Positions 11,135 through 21,792 are shown, numbered from the stretch's first letter. The stretch: DNA of 64,000 nt from Platerodrilus igneus (GCA_036346225.1 JARFIW010000593.1:1506506-1570505), one strand, 5' to 3'. A program made the numbers and translations. The notes: generated from the sequence alone by a model not told the origin.

Positions 11135-11583
11135 TTTACTTGTTACACAAATACCTGGAACTGTAAATGGTTCGAGTTGTTTACGTAGAATTTGAAAAGG
11201 TTCAGGTACCTAAGGTCATTAGTAAATAATTACTGCTATTGGTATTTAGATAACATTGAATGACATCTTTGAAACGAACAGTACATTTTAATTTCTAATA
11301 AGTGTTAACGGTTATTCAACAACCAGGTCCATGTTAATTGTATTTACGGACAATAGTTGGTATTAGGAATGTTAATGAGACTGAACTGGAAAAAGTTTAA
11401 TTTTTAGGTATTTAGATATTGAGGTATAACATTCCAAGTTGCATTAAGTTTGAGTGGACAATTCAGAGAAATTCATTGGGTTTATTGTGTTAGTTTGGAA
11501 CAAAAATAAATAGAGTAATTTAGAGCTTAAGAGTTAATGATCGCACCTCAAGGTGAAAATGTTTTGATTGTTGTTGAAATGTA

Positions 11584-13566
11584 ATGTCACATAAGTATAA
11601 TACGCGTAGTAAAGATCAAAGTAATTTAGAAAAAGCTGATAAAATGGGCGAGCCTGATATCGCAGATGCTTTGAAACAACTAGTTGCAGCTGTTAATAGT
11701 ATGAATTGTAACAATGCCATCCTAAAGGAATCAATTGAACAAATGAACGTGAATATTGCTACAAATATTAGCAAATTAAGTTTTAATGTAAATCGTGTTT
11801 CTGAATCGGTTAAAGAACAGGTAGAAGCTAGCGATGTTGAATATGTTAGGGATGAAGGTATTGTGCATGTACACCAACCAGAGACCAGGGGCGTCACGTC
11901 CGAGGCTTTTGGGTATTTTAATTATATGAGTTTATATAAGGATCTGGGGGGTACGAATTTGTGCTTTGTGCCGGAGGGATCTGTGCATCCGGTAACTTTC
12001 ATTAAAAAACAGGAAACAACATTTTTGGAAGCTGGAGTTCCTGAAAGTAGAAAAGTTCCTTTGACCGTTAGTAATTTACGTAATTCAGCTCAGGATTGGG
12101 GTGTGTTAAAGGAAGAAAAAGTATGGGATTTCCAAGAATTTAAAGAGTTATTTTTAAGTCGGTATTGGGGGGTTGACGAAGAGAGGAAACTTTTTCAAAA
12201 AATTAAATTTGGGTGTTACGAAAGGGGGTCAAAGGCTGATTATTTTTTAAAGTTGGTGAGAGAAGCAAATTTCTTAACTACTCCTCTTGAGGAAGAGGCG
12301 CTTATTTCTTTATTAAAAAATTATTTTCCGAGTGAAATTCAACGAGGTATTGTAAATTGCATGCCCAGGACTTTTGATGAAGTAGAAGCTTATTTAAGGG
12401 AAATTGATGAAACTTATAATCGGAACCCCAATAATAATAATAACAGTTCCTACACGAATTGGCGTGGTAGAGGTACGAATAATGAACAAAACTGGAGCGC
12501 TCGTTACAATTTTAGATCAAATACGTCAAATTCTGGAGGCGGTAATAGTGCCCGCGCTGAAAATAGGAAAAATAATACTAATAGTAATGACAATAATGGT
12601 GATAGGGATGAAGGGCGTTGCGAATCTCAAACTGTTAGTAGTCCAGGGGGAAATCAACCATCGGCTGTGGCCCCGTTATTTAATAAAAACGGAGATGACC
12701 TTTTACTAGAAGACAAAAAGAATATAAAATCGGTTGCGTTGGCACCGACCATTGAAGCGACAGTTGAGACAGTTTTGGTAAAAATATTAGTAGATTCGGG
12801 TAGTCAAGTTACCTGCATTTCAAAAGACTTTTTATTAAAGATAACGCAAATTAATAGCGATATTTTACGTTTGCCGTTTACATCAACTATTTTGGTGAGT
12901 GCGACGGGCAAGAATTCTATTGTTAAGGATCAATTTTATTTGAATTTTAAATTTAATGATTTCGAATTGGCTTACCCTTGTCTGGTAGTTCCGAATTTAA
13001 TTCGTGATGTCATCTTCGGATACGATTTTTTTGCTAATCATCAAATTAAGATCGATTTTTCAAAAAATTGTTTATCGAGTATTTTTGAAGGAAGAGATAG
13101 AGATAGAGTAAGGAAATGGATTAATAGGGCAGTCCATGACTCGACTGGGTATAGCCCTCGTGAACTACATTTTGGTGATCATATTGATAACCCTAATATT
13201 AAAAACCTTATTTTTCCTACAAGTGACATACCGTATGTTGGTAGGGATAAAATTATAACACTAGCTTATAATAAATTAAAATCTAAAGCTGAAAAACGTA
13301 AATTACGTCATCAAAGGATTCATAAAAATTGTATTGATTTTAAGATTGGTGATAAAGTACTGGTTCGTACTCATCCCCAGTCTTCTGCGGAAGACAAGGA
13401 GATTAAGAAATTATTTTTGCTTTATTCCGGGCCTGCTACGATTGTGGCTAAGCGCGGGCTAAATTCTTATGAAGTACGGGACGACACTAGGGGTCTCTTG
13501 TTGGGTATACAGAATGTTAGGAATTTAAAACCGTATGTTGTACCGTATCAAAATTTAACACTGTAA
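11584..13566 (+). CDS. Gag-protease-integrase C-terminal tail fusion protein, 660 aa, intact
   Basis: An uninterrupted ORF between the LTRs. Residues 1-280 are Gag-like, with an N-terminal basic start, a heptad-like Ile/Asn/Leu region and a capsid-like part (KVWDFQEFKELFLSRYW, LISLLKNYFPSEIQRGI). Residues 280-350 are rich in Asn, Gly, Arg and Ser with no CCHC zinc knuckle. A retroviral-type aspartic protease follows (ILVDSGSQVTCIS, catalytic Asp 404; later VIFGYDFF). At about residue 502-510 the protein jumps in frame to the end of an integrase (INRAVHDSTGYSPRELHFG, then FKIGDKVLVR at 586-594 and YSGPATIVAKRGLNSYEV). The whole RT, RNase H and integrase core are missing, yet the frame is kept. 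The start ATG at 11584 follows an in-frame-free leader; a second Met lies at residue 21. Confidence 0.92.
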   Translation: MSHKYNTRSKDQSNLEKADKMGEPDIADALKQLVAAVNSMNCNNAILKESIEQMNVNIATNISKLSFNVNRVSESVKEQVEASDVEYVRDEGIVHVHQPETRGVTSEAFGYFNYMSLYKDLGGTNLCFVPEGSVHPVTFIKKQETTFLEAGVPESRKVPLTVSNLRNSAQDWGVLKEEKVWDFQEFKELFLSRYWGVDEERKLFQKIKFGCYERGSKADYFLKLVREANFLTTPLEEEALISLLKNYFPSEIQRGIVNCMPRTFDEVEAYLREIDETYNRNPNNNNNSSYTNWRGRGTNNEQNWSARYNFRSNTSNSGGGNSARAENRKNNTNSNDNNGDRDEGRCESQTVSSPGGNQPSAVAPLFNKNGDDLLLEDKKNIKSVALAPTIEATVETVLVKILVDSGSQVTCISKDFLLKITQINSDILRLPFTSTILVSATGKNSIVKDQFYLNFKFNDFELAYPCLVVPNLIRDVIFGYDFFANHQIKIDFSKNCLSSIFEGRDRDRVRKWINRAVHDSTGYSPRELHFGDHIDNPNIKNLIFPTSDIPYVGRDKIITLAYNKLKSKAEKRKLRHQRIHKNCIDFKIGDKVLVRTHPQSSAEDKEIKKLFLLYSGPATIVAKRGLNSYEVRDDTRGLLLGIQNVRNLKPYVVPYQNLTL

Positions 13567-13624
13567 TGATTAAGTATAAGTTCAATTTAATTACAAAAAT
13601 ATGTTTAGCAATTAAGTTTAACTT

Positions 13625-13636
13625 ATAGGGGGGTGA
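13625..13636 (+). promoter_or_regulatory. Polypurine tract
   Basis: ATAGGGGGGTGA lies directly before the TG of the 3' LTR, as needed to prime plus-strand synthesis. Confidence 0.85.
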
Positions 13637-14206
13637 TGTACTAGGCCGCCCCCTATAATAATAGGTAGAAGTATCCGTAACGTTTAAGTTGGTCCAATAG
13701 GTAAGGGTCAGTTGGGGTAAGCGTGTGAGAGAGTGCAGCACGTGATAAAAACGCATGTCGGTTGTTTTAGAACCGAGTTAATGTGTGAACTTTGCGTTGC
13801 AAATAAATTATACATTTATCCGTAAGAGTGTGGCAGTGATAGTTGATGCTAATGAGGATCAGTTGGATTGTACTTTACAGATAAGTTATAGTTGTAGTAT
13901 TGTTTCTTTGTTTGTTTTTTTAATGGCAACGCCGCTGGCCACATGGTAGTTACGGTGCGTGCTGCATTTGTTTTATTTAGCTGTGTTTGTTTCTTTATTT
14001 TGTGACATTGGTTACAATTCATTAAACTACATAAATCCATCTACGAGTTATTATTACATATCCACAGATTGTAACAGGTAAAAACTTAAAGGATCACGAA
14101 AATACCACATGAGAGGGTTGCCGCTAGTCTGGGCCAACATCTGCAAGGGCAACCACTCGTTTCCGCACCTCCTGGAATTTCTGAGCTTTCTGAGAGAACT
14201 GGTTCA
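13637..14206 (+). repeat. 3' LTR (570 bp)
   Basis: Same length as the 5' LTR. I counted seven differences (for example AGACC/AGGCC at the start, TACGAT/TCCAAT, GCGGC/GCAGC, TGGTAG/TGGCAG). It is followed by the TGCT target duplication. Confidence 0.97.
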
Positions 14207-14482
14207 TGCTTGATTTTATGTATGAAAATGAAATGCGTGGATGTATGCCAGAATTGTATAAACTTATTAGTGTTTATTTAACTATACCCATAATGTCTGT
14301 ATCCGTAGAAGAAAACTTATCTGCCCTAAAACAATAAAAATGTATTCTAGGAATACTATACGACAAGAACAACTGAATTACGTATCTCAAATTGCTATCA
14401 AAAAACAATTAGTTAAAACTTTAAGTAGTAGTGAACAGTTCTTTGAAAATGTGGTAGATCATTTTGCAAATAGGGAAAACTG
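14207..14482 (+). pseudogene. hAT transposase, C-terminal part resumed after the LTR element
   Basis: After the 3' LTR the hAT frame resumes with MPELYKLISVYLTIPIMSVSVEENLSALKQ, the conserved dimerisation region, and ends near VVDHFANREN. Joining position 10544 to 14211 restores the reading across the target site, which shows that the LTR element went into an existing hAT copy. Confidence 0.88.
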
Positions 14483-14701
14483 ACGAATACTGTTTTTGTT
14501 TAAGAAACTTTAAAACTAGTGTAAATAAACTTGTTCAGCTTACAGTGCAGCATTTAACATTTGCACATTTTACTTTTGTGAGTAGTTATTTATTATTAAT
14601 GCTTTGTGTTCTATTATCATGATCGCAAACATATTTGTACTTAGATATATTTCTGTACAGTTTAAACGTTCTATGTATAGATTCTTTATAGTTTGTAGTT
14701 T

Positions 14702-15169
14702 TTGCAAAAGTTTAAAGAATTTTCTAGGCAATTTGCTACTTGCCTTACCACTATGTTAAACTACGAAGCGCCACTGATTCTTAGATTCAAGAAGAAATCT
14801 TCAGCCCGCGGCTCACTCAAACCGACTCGTAACATTCACAAAGAACTTACAATACCTAAACTGCAATCAACTAACCTATTTGACGAAAGATACATTCTCT
14901 TCACAACACAACACTACCTGACTAAAAAACTAGTTGTACATAATTATGTAAATCAAAAATTTTTGCCAACCACTTTGGTCTTTAAAAAATGTGTTCACAT
15001 ACGACAATACTACCCCTTAAATTCGATGCATAAAATCAATATAAAAAACAGGACCGCGCCAACTCCGTGTTCAGGATATTCAGGAAACACGAACCACACC
15101 TTTATAGATGGCACTATTTTGACAAAACAAATTCCTAATGTACAAGTTTATTTTTTAAAATATCTTTAA
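14702..15169 (+). CDS. Hypothetical protein, 155 aa
   Basis: An open frame starting at ATG, basic (many Lys and Arg) with Thr/Asn/Tyr-rich stretches (TTQHYLTKKLVVHNYVNQKFLPTT) and no recognisable domain, signal peptide or membrane segment. It begins about 220 bases after the end of the hAT transposase and may belong to that element's 3' region. It could be a chance frame in AT-rich DNA. Confidence 0.25.
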   Translation: MQKFKEFSRQFATCLTTMLNYEAPLILRFKKKSSARGSLKPTRNIHKELTIPKLQSTNLFDERYILFTTQHYLTKKLVVHNYVNQKFLPTTLVFKKCVHIRQYYPLNSMHKINIKNRTAPTPCSGYSGNTNHTFIDGTILTKQIPNVQVYFLKYL

Positions 15170-15266
15170 CCAATAGCTCAATGCTCAATATAGATTCTGT
15201 GTAAGATAGTGATTTACAATGGAAATATGCTGCTTATAAAAGGATGAAGATGTTATTTTTGTTGCG

Positions 15267-15503
15267 ATGGATTACAGGTACTATCACATATTATTTTATA
15301 AAGTTAATCGCGTTGACGTTTTGAACATTGTAAATCATTTAATAGGTATTCCTTATAATATAAAATTTGTTGGACCCCCTACATTGGCTGATTTACTGCT
15401 GTTTGTCACATTTATTGTTATTTGGATATTTCTGAAAGAGGTGTTTGGTATTTGTCTTCGTGTTGCCACAGAAAAAAAGGAGGGTAGAATAAAAACTGAA
15501 TAA
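15267..15503 (+). CDS. Hypothetical small protein with one membrane-like segment, 78 aa
   Basis: A short ATG frame with a hydrophobic stretch (LLLFVTFIVIWIFL, about residues 44-57) followed by charged residues (ATEKKEGRIK), the pattern of a single-pass membrane peptide. No family recognised and no promoter identified. The confidence is low because short hydrophobic frames are common in T-rich DNA. Confidence 0.2.
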   Translation: MDYRYYHILFYKVNRVDVLNIVNHLIGIPYNIKFVGPPTLADLLLFVTFIVIWIFLKEVFGICLRVATEKKEGRIKTE

Positions 15504-15980
15504 TCATTAAACAATATCTTTTATTGTCTACTTCTAAACATCGGTTGCAAATTATTTTTGCCTAAAAAATTTCTTTAAAATCCCCACATTTATAAATTTT
15601 ATCCTCATGACAAGATAATACTATCTACGAGTTTCTTACAACATTGATAAATTTAAACAACCGAATAGATAGTATATGCTTACAGTTGAAAAGAGGTTTG
15701 TTAAAACCTTTCTCAGTTTCAGTTTTGCCATTTTATATACCTGCTCTACTACGTTTCTGTTTTTTATTTCGATTTCCTTTAATAATGTCATTTTAGTGGT
15801 AACTGAATAGGCTTTTATAAATATAAGTACCTCTGAGAAAATTTTAAAGATTTTACAGTCATTTCGAAAAAGTGACATTGTTGCTTTCAAACAATTAACG
15901 CGCTCCACTCCACGTCGCGCGTTAATTGTCACTTTAGAGCAATAATGTATCACTTTTCGCATCTGTTTTTACACCAAACT
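15504..15980. other. No gene seen
   Basis: AT-rich. A 108-codon minus-strand frame (15636-15962) shows no domain. Near 15897-15924, AACGCGC...GCGCGTTAATTGTC forms a short imperfect inverted repeat. Confidence 0.35.
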
Positions 15981-15984
15981 AATT

Positions 15985-18002
15985 TTTCAATAGGTTCCAA
16001 ATAAAGGAAAAGGACTATCTGGTGCAGAGCATCGTAAAATTAAACAGCATAAAATAATAGAAACACAGAAATATACTTCTAAGATTTCTGGATTTTTCAA
16101 GAAAGAAACGCCTTAAGTAGAAACGGTGGAGCTTTAACCGAAAAGCAAGCATACTTTTCTGAAACACTGTCCTTGATTTAAGTAAAGTAGCCGTCCCAGT
16201 ATATTCTAAAACGCTTTCATCTAATTCAACGAAATTGTCGACACTAGATTCTAGCTATGATATGAAAAGTAAAGTTGAAACGGTTCCTGGTGTATTGCAG
16301 TTTCCAATATTTAAGAAAGCCGATTTTGTAATACCGAAGATTCCGTCTAGTGGCCTCCAAACGTTAGTGAACGAGAAAAAACGGCTTTTGTAGAAATAGG
16401 ACCGACGCAAGTTATTAAGTTTAATTTTTCCAAAAAAATCAGAAAAAAGAAATTTTTCAAAAAAATATTAAGGAAGGGAATTTGATAATGGTGAACAGGT
16501 TCACAAAACGTGGTTATGCTAAGACAAAGGATAGTGGCTTCTGTTTTCTGTGCAAAATTTTTGGAAATAGCTCAACACACCTAGGAAACAGTGATGGTTT
16601 TAGTAACTGGTCACACCTAACGCAACATTTGAACCGATATGAAGAATTAGATATGCAACCTGACTGTTATAAATAATTAATTGAATTTCAAAAATCACTA
16701 AAAATCGGTTCCCCAATTGATTCCGTCTCTTAACGTTTATTAATCAAGAGACAGCACGTTGGCGGGCTGTTCTTCAACGGATAATTTTTTTGATATAGTA
16801 TTTAGCCAGACAAAATTTAGCGCTAAAAGGAGGCAGTATTAACTTTTTGTAGCAACAACGGCAATTTTCTTACAACTTATTTAAACAGTTGATAAATTTG
16901 ATTTTATTATGAACGATCATATTCAAAGAATACAATTGAACGAAAAAACATGCCACATTATATAAGTGACAAAATTCTAAATTAGATTACTCATATTTTA
17001 AGTGAAAAAATCAAATAAAAAATTATTAGTAACTTGCATAGAACAAAATATTATACCAGAATCTTAGACTATACCCCAGATACTTGTCATCTAGAACAAA
17101 TAACTATTATTGTACGATTTGTTCAATTTAATAACAAAAGTCAAAACTTGGAATTGAAGAACATTTTTTAGGGTTTTCCCTTTTTCAGACCAATCTGGTG
17201 TAGGTTTAGCAAAATTTTTGACTGATTTTCTTAAAAATGAGAATATTAACATCTATTACGTGAGGAGACAAGAATATGATCACGGAGCTAATATGAAGGG
17301 CAAGCATAATGGAGTACAAAAAAGATATTAGATATTAATTCTAGAGCATTTATGTCCCTTGTTCTGCACACATCTTGAACTTGGTTGTTAATGACGCAGC
17401 AAAGTTTCACATGGAACGGTTAGCTTTTGTGGAATATTCAAAAAATTGTACAATTTTTTTTCGGCTTCAACTAATAGGTGGAAAGTTATTATCGCCCTGA
17501 AATTTACAATACGCTTTTAGAAATAGTTGATAGTGGAGATGTCAACACCTCAGTCAACTGAATTAAATATAAAATCCTTTAAATTGATATGTTCCATAGT
17601 AGTTTGGTCCGGTATTTTATTTAACGATAATATAGCAAGTAAAACACCACAAAAATCTAAAATAGGTATTGTAAAATGCATAGAAACTTTGGATAATCTT
17701 CTAAAATATTGCAGAAATGTAGATCAGACAACAAATTCAACAATATTTTAGTAAAAACTAAAGAAATTGCTAAAAGTTTAGACGCCAAACAAACATTTCC
17801 AGAAGTTCAAACAGTCAGAAAACGAAAAATTAAACAATAGTTTCAGTATGAACATGAAGATCAGCCTATCGTAAATCCTAAAAATAAATTTGAAATCAAT
17901 TTTTATTTTTGTATTTTGGATACAGCTATAAATTCTGCCAAGGAAAGATTTTCTCTCTTAAAAGAGCATGGTGACACTTTCAAAGAAATATTAAATGTTT
18001 AG
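15985..18002 (+). pseudogene. Second hAT (TTF/ZMYM-type) transposase relic
   Basis: Pieces in three frames follow the order of this family: GLSGAEHRKIKQHKI near 16015; a TTF-type zinc-binding module (GYAKTKDSGFCFLCKIFG, then GFSNWSHLTQHL) at 16510-16640; ISDKILN with neighbouring decayed sequence near 16970; YDHGANMKGKHNGVQKRY and FFSASTNRWKVI near 17275-17490; FPEVQTVRKRKIKQ near 17800; and INFYFCILDTAINSAKERFSLLKEHGDTF near 17900-17985. Many stops and frameshifts make it non-functional. The protein stops at about 18000 where errantivirus gag sequence begins, so the C terminus has been lost at that junction. Confidence 0.85.
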
Positions 18003-18004
18003 TT

Positions 18005-18660
18005 AGGGACTTATTAAATTTGTGAATGGAAAGCAATCGAGCATCTTATCAATTTGGTATGAAATTCCAAGACGTAAGAAGTTCGATTCTAACCAAACCT
18101 AAGTTAGAAGAAGCGGATCCTAACGTACATTTAATTAAAATCAAAATGCTTGACGAAATGACTTTGGATACGTATATAAACCCGTTACCCAAACGATTAT
18201 CAGATAAAATTAAATTTTGAAACCCACAAAGTGTAGAAGAGGCTATGAATTTAATAATGGAAGATGAAAACGTTATGTATTATAGAAACAGAATTTACAA
18301 TTCAAATATTAACAAAAACTATCAAACAATTAAGACTATTTAAGCAGTAAGACCAGTACTGACACAACCAAAAATTATATTATTTAACACACCGACAAAT
18401 CATTTTAGATTTAATAATGCAAACTTTAACAATCCAAATTTTAACAATCAATTTCGACAATCTCTCAAACCTACATTTAATTCGACTTGTACAAAACCTT
18501 GGACAAACAACACACCCAAGTTCAATCAGAACGCAAATTTAACATGACCAACATGCGGCGTAAATCCTAACAGAAAGACGGTCAAAACGCATACTCAAGT
18601 TTTCACTTGGACAGAACCATACCCGATCAGACGTAATAAATTTAAATAATATTAAACAAA
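18005..18660 (+). pseudogene. Errantivirus-like gag, C-terminal part
   Basis: The open frame 18026-18220 (ILTKPKLEEADPNVHLIKIK, LDTYINPLPKRLSDKI) and its continuation after a stop (NPQSVEEAMNLIMEDENVMYY) match the capsid end of errantivirus Gag, where the motif P.S.EEAM..V..EE is typical. An Asn/Phe-rich tail (NNANFNNPNFNNQF) follows. There is no zinc knuckle, as usual for this group. The N terminus is missing. Confidence 0.75.
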
Positions 18661-18682
18661 ATAATCTTACCCTATATAAAAA

Positions 18683-18898
18683 ATGCCACACGCTAAAATT
18701 AAATTATTCATCCATACAGGATTTTTAGAAACTTTAATTAGCCCAAAAACCGTACAGAAACATTATCAAAATTTTGTAGCAAAGGAATCTTTTAAAATCA
18801 AGACAGCACACAAAACGACACTAAACCAATTTATTGGTAATATACCCTTACCAAAAATTTTTTATTTAAAAATGAAACAGAAATTTTGCATCGTTTAA
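18683..18898 (+). pseudogene. Retroviral-type aspartic protease remnant
   Basis: The frame reads KIKLFIHTGFLETLISPKT, where the catalytic triplet DTG has become HTG. Flanking residues (IKTAHKTTLNQFIGNIPLPKI) fit the protease of errantiviruses. The lost catalytic Asp alone would inactivate it. The RT end follows within 20 bases in another frame. Confidence 0.7.
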
Positions 18899-19004
18899 TT
18901 TAATAATAAATACGTTGAAGTACCCTGACTTTGCAAAATTCTATATATTAACAACAAACGCATCCAATGTTGTTTTAGGCGCAGTATTGAGTAAAGGGAA
19001 AGTA

Positions 19005-19766
19005 CAGGGTGTCCGGAAAGCCACGCACCACAGGGTGAACATATATTTTACAAAATTTGTTCAATATGGCTTCCATGTAAGTCAAAACATGTTTGAAAAC
19101 GATCTCCAGCGTTCCGGAGAATGTTGGCCACTGATCCAGGCGTAATTGAACGACACCCAGTTGAGATGAGCTCCTTCAAATGGTATTTGTCTCTAATCCT
19201 AATTGTGTACACTTTGGATTTTACGTAACCCCACATTGCACTATCCATCGGGTTTAAGTCTGGTGATCGTGGGGCCCATTCCACTCGTCCTCTCCGGCCA
19301 ATCCACTGGGGAAAATTTTCATCCAGCCAAACTTATACGGATGAAAGTTGTTCTTTTGCAAAATACTCCATACTGTGCTTCGAGGAATGCCTATTTCCAA
19401 GCTGGTACGTCGGATTGATTTTTTGGGACTTGAAATAACCTTTGCTAAAACTTCTTCCACGACCTCTTCTGACGTGCTTGGACGGCTGCTTCTTTGAGCA
19501 TCAGCTACACTACCTGTAGCTTTGAACTTTCCTAGCAATCTGCCAACCGTTGTGTGCGACACTGACTCTCGTTGAGGGTGCCTCCAATTAAATTCATCTG
19601 CAACGCTTCTGTTAGAGAGACCTTCTCTTCCACAGAGAAGAATAATCTCTATCCGCTCTTCAGTGCTCAACATTTTTCAGTCCTGCAACAATAAGAAAAC
19701 AATAATAGTTTAGATTATAAATAACAGTGTAAAATCCATATGGTGCGTAACTTTTTGGACACCCTG
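19005..19766 (-). mobile_element. IS630-Tc1-mariner element, internally deleted, TA target duplication
   Basis: 762 bp flanked by TA (19003-19004 and 19767-19768). Its ends are inverted: CAGGGTGTCCGGAAAGCCAC at the left and, on the other strand, CAGGGTGTCCAAAAAGTTAC at the right, about 26 bp with four mismatches. It lies within errantivirus RNase H, which reads on both sides. The transposase has lost its catalytic middle, so the copy is non-autonomous, but the ends look intact. Confidence 0.93.
19048..19673 (-). pseudogene. IS630-Tc1-type transposase with catalytic core deleted
   Basis: The ATG at 19673 opens a helix-turn-helix N terminus (MLSTEERIEIILLCGREGLS, SHTTVGRLLGKFKATGSV, STVWSILQKNNFHPYKFGW). 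Directly after that, the frame becomes a shifted read-through of the C-terminal region; the proper C terminus is in the overlapping frame 19284-19048 (WAPRSPDLNPMDSAMWGYVKS, ITPGSVANILRNAGDRF). The deletion at about 19322 removes the first two catalytic Asp residues and shifts the frame. Only the region around SPDLNPMD, which carries the end of the core, survives. Confidence 0.88.
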
Positions 19767-20214
19767 TACATAGGTTGCGATAAACCAATTAGTTACGCAT
19801 CACAAAAATTAAATGAGACAGAACAAAAATATAGCACTATCGAAAAGGAACTGTTAGCCATAATTTGGGCAACAAAATATTTTAGGCTGTATCTATAATA
19901 ACAATAACGCGAACGCATTGAGCCGAATACAAATCAACGCCATAGAAACAGAGTCAGTTGCACCTAACGTAGACGAAACCGAGACGGGAGAAGACCCAGG
20001 CACCCAGAAGAAATCGAAACGGTGCATTCAACTCGAAACGACGAACCGAAAACCACAATTAAAATTCTAAACGAAACCATAGATACAAAACCAAACCAAT
20101 TTATAATTACCGAGGTTTCAACTAACCCTGATCCGGTAAAATTCACAAAAACATCAATAGGAAATTCAAATAAAGAAAGATGACAAAGATGATCAAATAA
20201 TTAAAATTTTAAAA

Positions 20215-21786
20215 AACGACCCAATTATACTACCAGTAAAATTGTGAATGCAAAACACAGTAGACTATTAGACTTTCGCACAGAGATTTGATTTAACTGA
20301 TTTAAAACAAAACTTTTGTATAATTAGATACAATTATGAGTATGACATACTGATAGAATCAATGAATACAGCCAAATTTGGAAATAAATATGCGATAGAA
20401 ATGCTTAACTATAAAAGTATGATGGAAAATATCCTAAAGAACGCAGACGACAAATTCAATCGATTGATACCGATAGACCAAACCGCAAGACAGAATAGAG
20501 GACCTATTAATGGATTAGATAATATTAACAGAATCTAACACCCTTGAATTTGAAAAAATAGCCATAGTAATAGATTACGTAAAGTATCATGAAATTACAT
20601 TTCTAATAGAAATTCCATTTGTAGAAATTAACCCTTATAATTATTATCATTCATTAGCTTTCCCAATGAAAGGTAATAGTCAATATCAAGTTATTATCCC
20701 TATGACCAAGTTCTTTTCCCTAAATAAGCTTAGGTACGGATTCACAAATAAAAAATGCAAAGAAAAGGCACCCGTCCAATACTTATGTCATTCAATAACG
20801 ACAACAGCTATTCAAACAGATAGCACTTACGAAATGCAATTATTTCGATTCTCTAATCGTTATGAGAATTGTGTGCCAAAATCAGTACAAATTACTGAAA
20901 TGAAAATTCAAAAGTTACGGACAACAAGTAGACTGCTGTATTTTCGCAAATACTAGGGAGAACGATTTTGTAAATTTATGGAGTAGGAATTCACTATTAA
21001 TAAATTTGGCGTATGCTTAGAAATTTGAATCAATTGATAATTACCAGTTAACTAGATTTGATAGCTTTAAGTCGACCCTTCAGGTCACACCGGTAAGCAG
21101 AGCTGGCAGCTGCCATCGGGTATAACGGATCCCTCCCCTTCTACTTTTTGCTTGGATCTTGTTTATCAGACACACTCCAAAGCCAACGCTGGGGATAGCA
21201 TTATTTAACCCCCAGCTTTAGTTTTAGTTTATTCATTTTATTTATGATCGATTAATTTTGAAGTCAGATTTATTAGAAGCACGTTCTTTTCTTCGCTTTT
21301 AAGCCCAATGTAGTAACTTCAAGTGGAGCATTGGGATGTGGCCGCAAGTGTAGGTGCCGTCATTTATATTATACTATATTTCCGCAAGAAGTGATAGCAA
21401 TCGCAAACTGCAACAAAGATGAAAGCAGTTTAACCCTAATTGAAAGCAAAGTGATCACCTTAAATAAAGATTATTACTTAAAATTAAAAAATTAAATTAT
21501 TCGAGTATATCAAAAACCAGCAATGACGAAGAAATTTGCTAATCTACCCGAACTACAATTCAAAATTGTTCAAATCGAGGACAACAAAGCTATCCATAAG
21601 CCGATGCAACGGGAACATCTGGATTTGGACGATCTTAACCACGCAGTGAAATTAATGGACAACTACAGAGAACATTTGAACGACCTAAAAGTGCCAAAGT
21701 TTCACTATGATAATATTAGTATCTGAACAATTTTATTGATTATTATATTATTGTTACTAGCTGTATACTTATTACACAAAATGTAG
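20215..21786 (+). pseudogene. Errantivirus-like envelope protein relic
   Basis: Fragments in order: VDY.TFAQRFDLTDLKQNF near 20260; MENILKNADDKFNRLIP followed by a weakened furin-type site (RQNRG where the group has R.KRG) and PINGLDNI near 20500; the 96-codon frame 20666-20956 with several Cys; ISNC-like Cys sequence near 21400; the pre-membrane segment at 21523-21726 (LKVPKFHYDNISI); and, after a stop, a hydrophobic membrane anchor (ILLIIILLLLAVYLL) at about 21730-21777. Roughly 300 bases at 21050-21360 do not fit env and may be a separate insertion. Numerous stops and frameshifts; described only as a decayed copy. Confidence 0.7.
21060..21360. other. Unassigned insert within env
   Basis: More GC-rich than its neighbours, with no env similarity and no recognised ends. 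It could be a small non-autonomous element. I found no second copy in the window. Confidence 0.3.
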
Positions 21787-21792
21787 AAAAGA

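Larger units (their letters stand above)
10545..14206 (+). mobile_element. Young non-autonomous Ty3/Gypsy LTR retrotransposon (3.66 kb)
   Basis: Two 570-bp LTRs (10545-11114 and 13637-14206), a primer-binding site, a single 660-codon ORF and a polypurine tract are all present. The host site TGCT is duplicated on both sides (10541-10544 and 14207-14210). I count seven substitutions and no indels between the LTRs, about 98.8% identity, so the insertion is recent. The internal region lacks reverse transcriptase, RNase H and the integrase core, so the copy must depend on enzymes from elsewhere to move. Confidence 0.95.
18912..19892 (+). pseudogene. RT end/RNase H remnant split by an IS630-Tc1 element
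   Basis: 18912-19004 reads LKYPDFAKFYILTTNASNVVLGAVLSKGK (the RNase H Asp in TDAS is Asn), is interrupted by the insertion at 19005-19766, and resumes as [20 protein letters not shown] and [20 protein letters not shown] to about 19890. A further fragment, ANALSRIQINAIETES, follows at 19908 after a deletion. The match between the halves fixes the insertion site. Confidence 0.85.
18005..21790 (+). mobile_element. Errantivirus-like (Gypsy group, env-bearing) LTR retrotransposon relic
   Basis: In order: gag, a protease, fragments of RT/RNase H, and env, all on the plus strand and all broken. The RT core and integrase are gone: the protease is followed directly by the end of RT, and RNase H jumps to its last residues and then to env. 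A 762-bp IS630-Tc1 element lies within RNase H. No LTR could be paired. Errantiviruses are insect elements that acquired an envelope gene; this copy is far from any working state. Confidence 0.85.
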
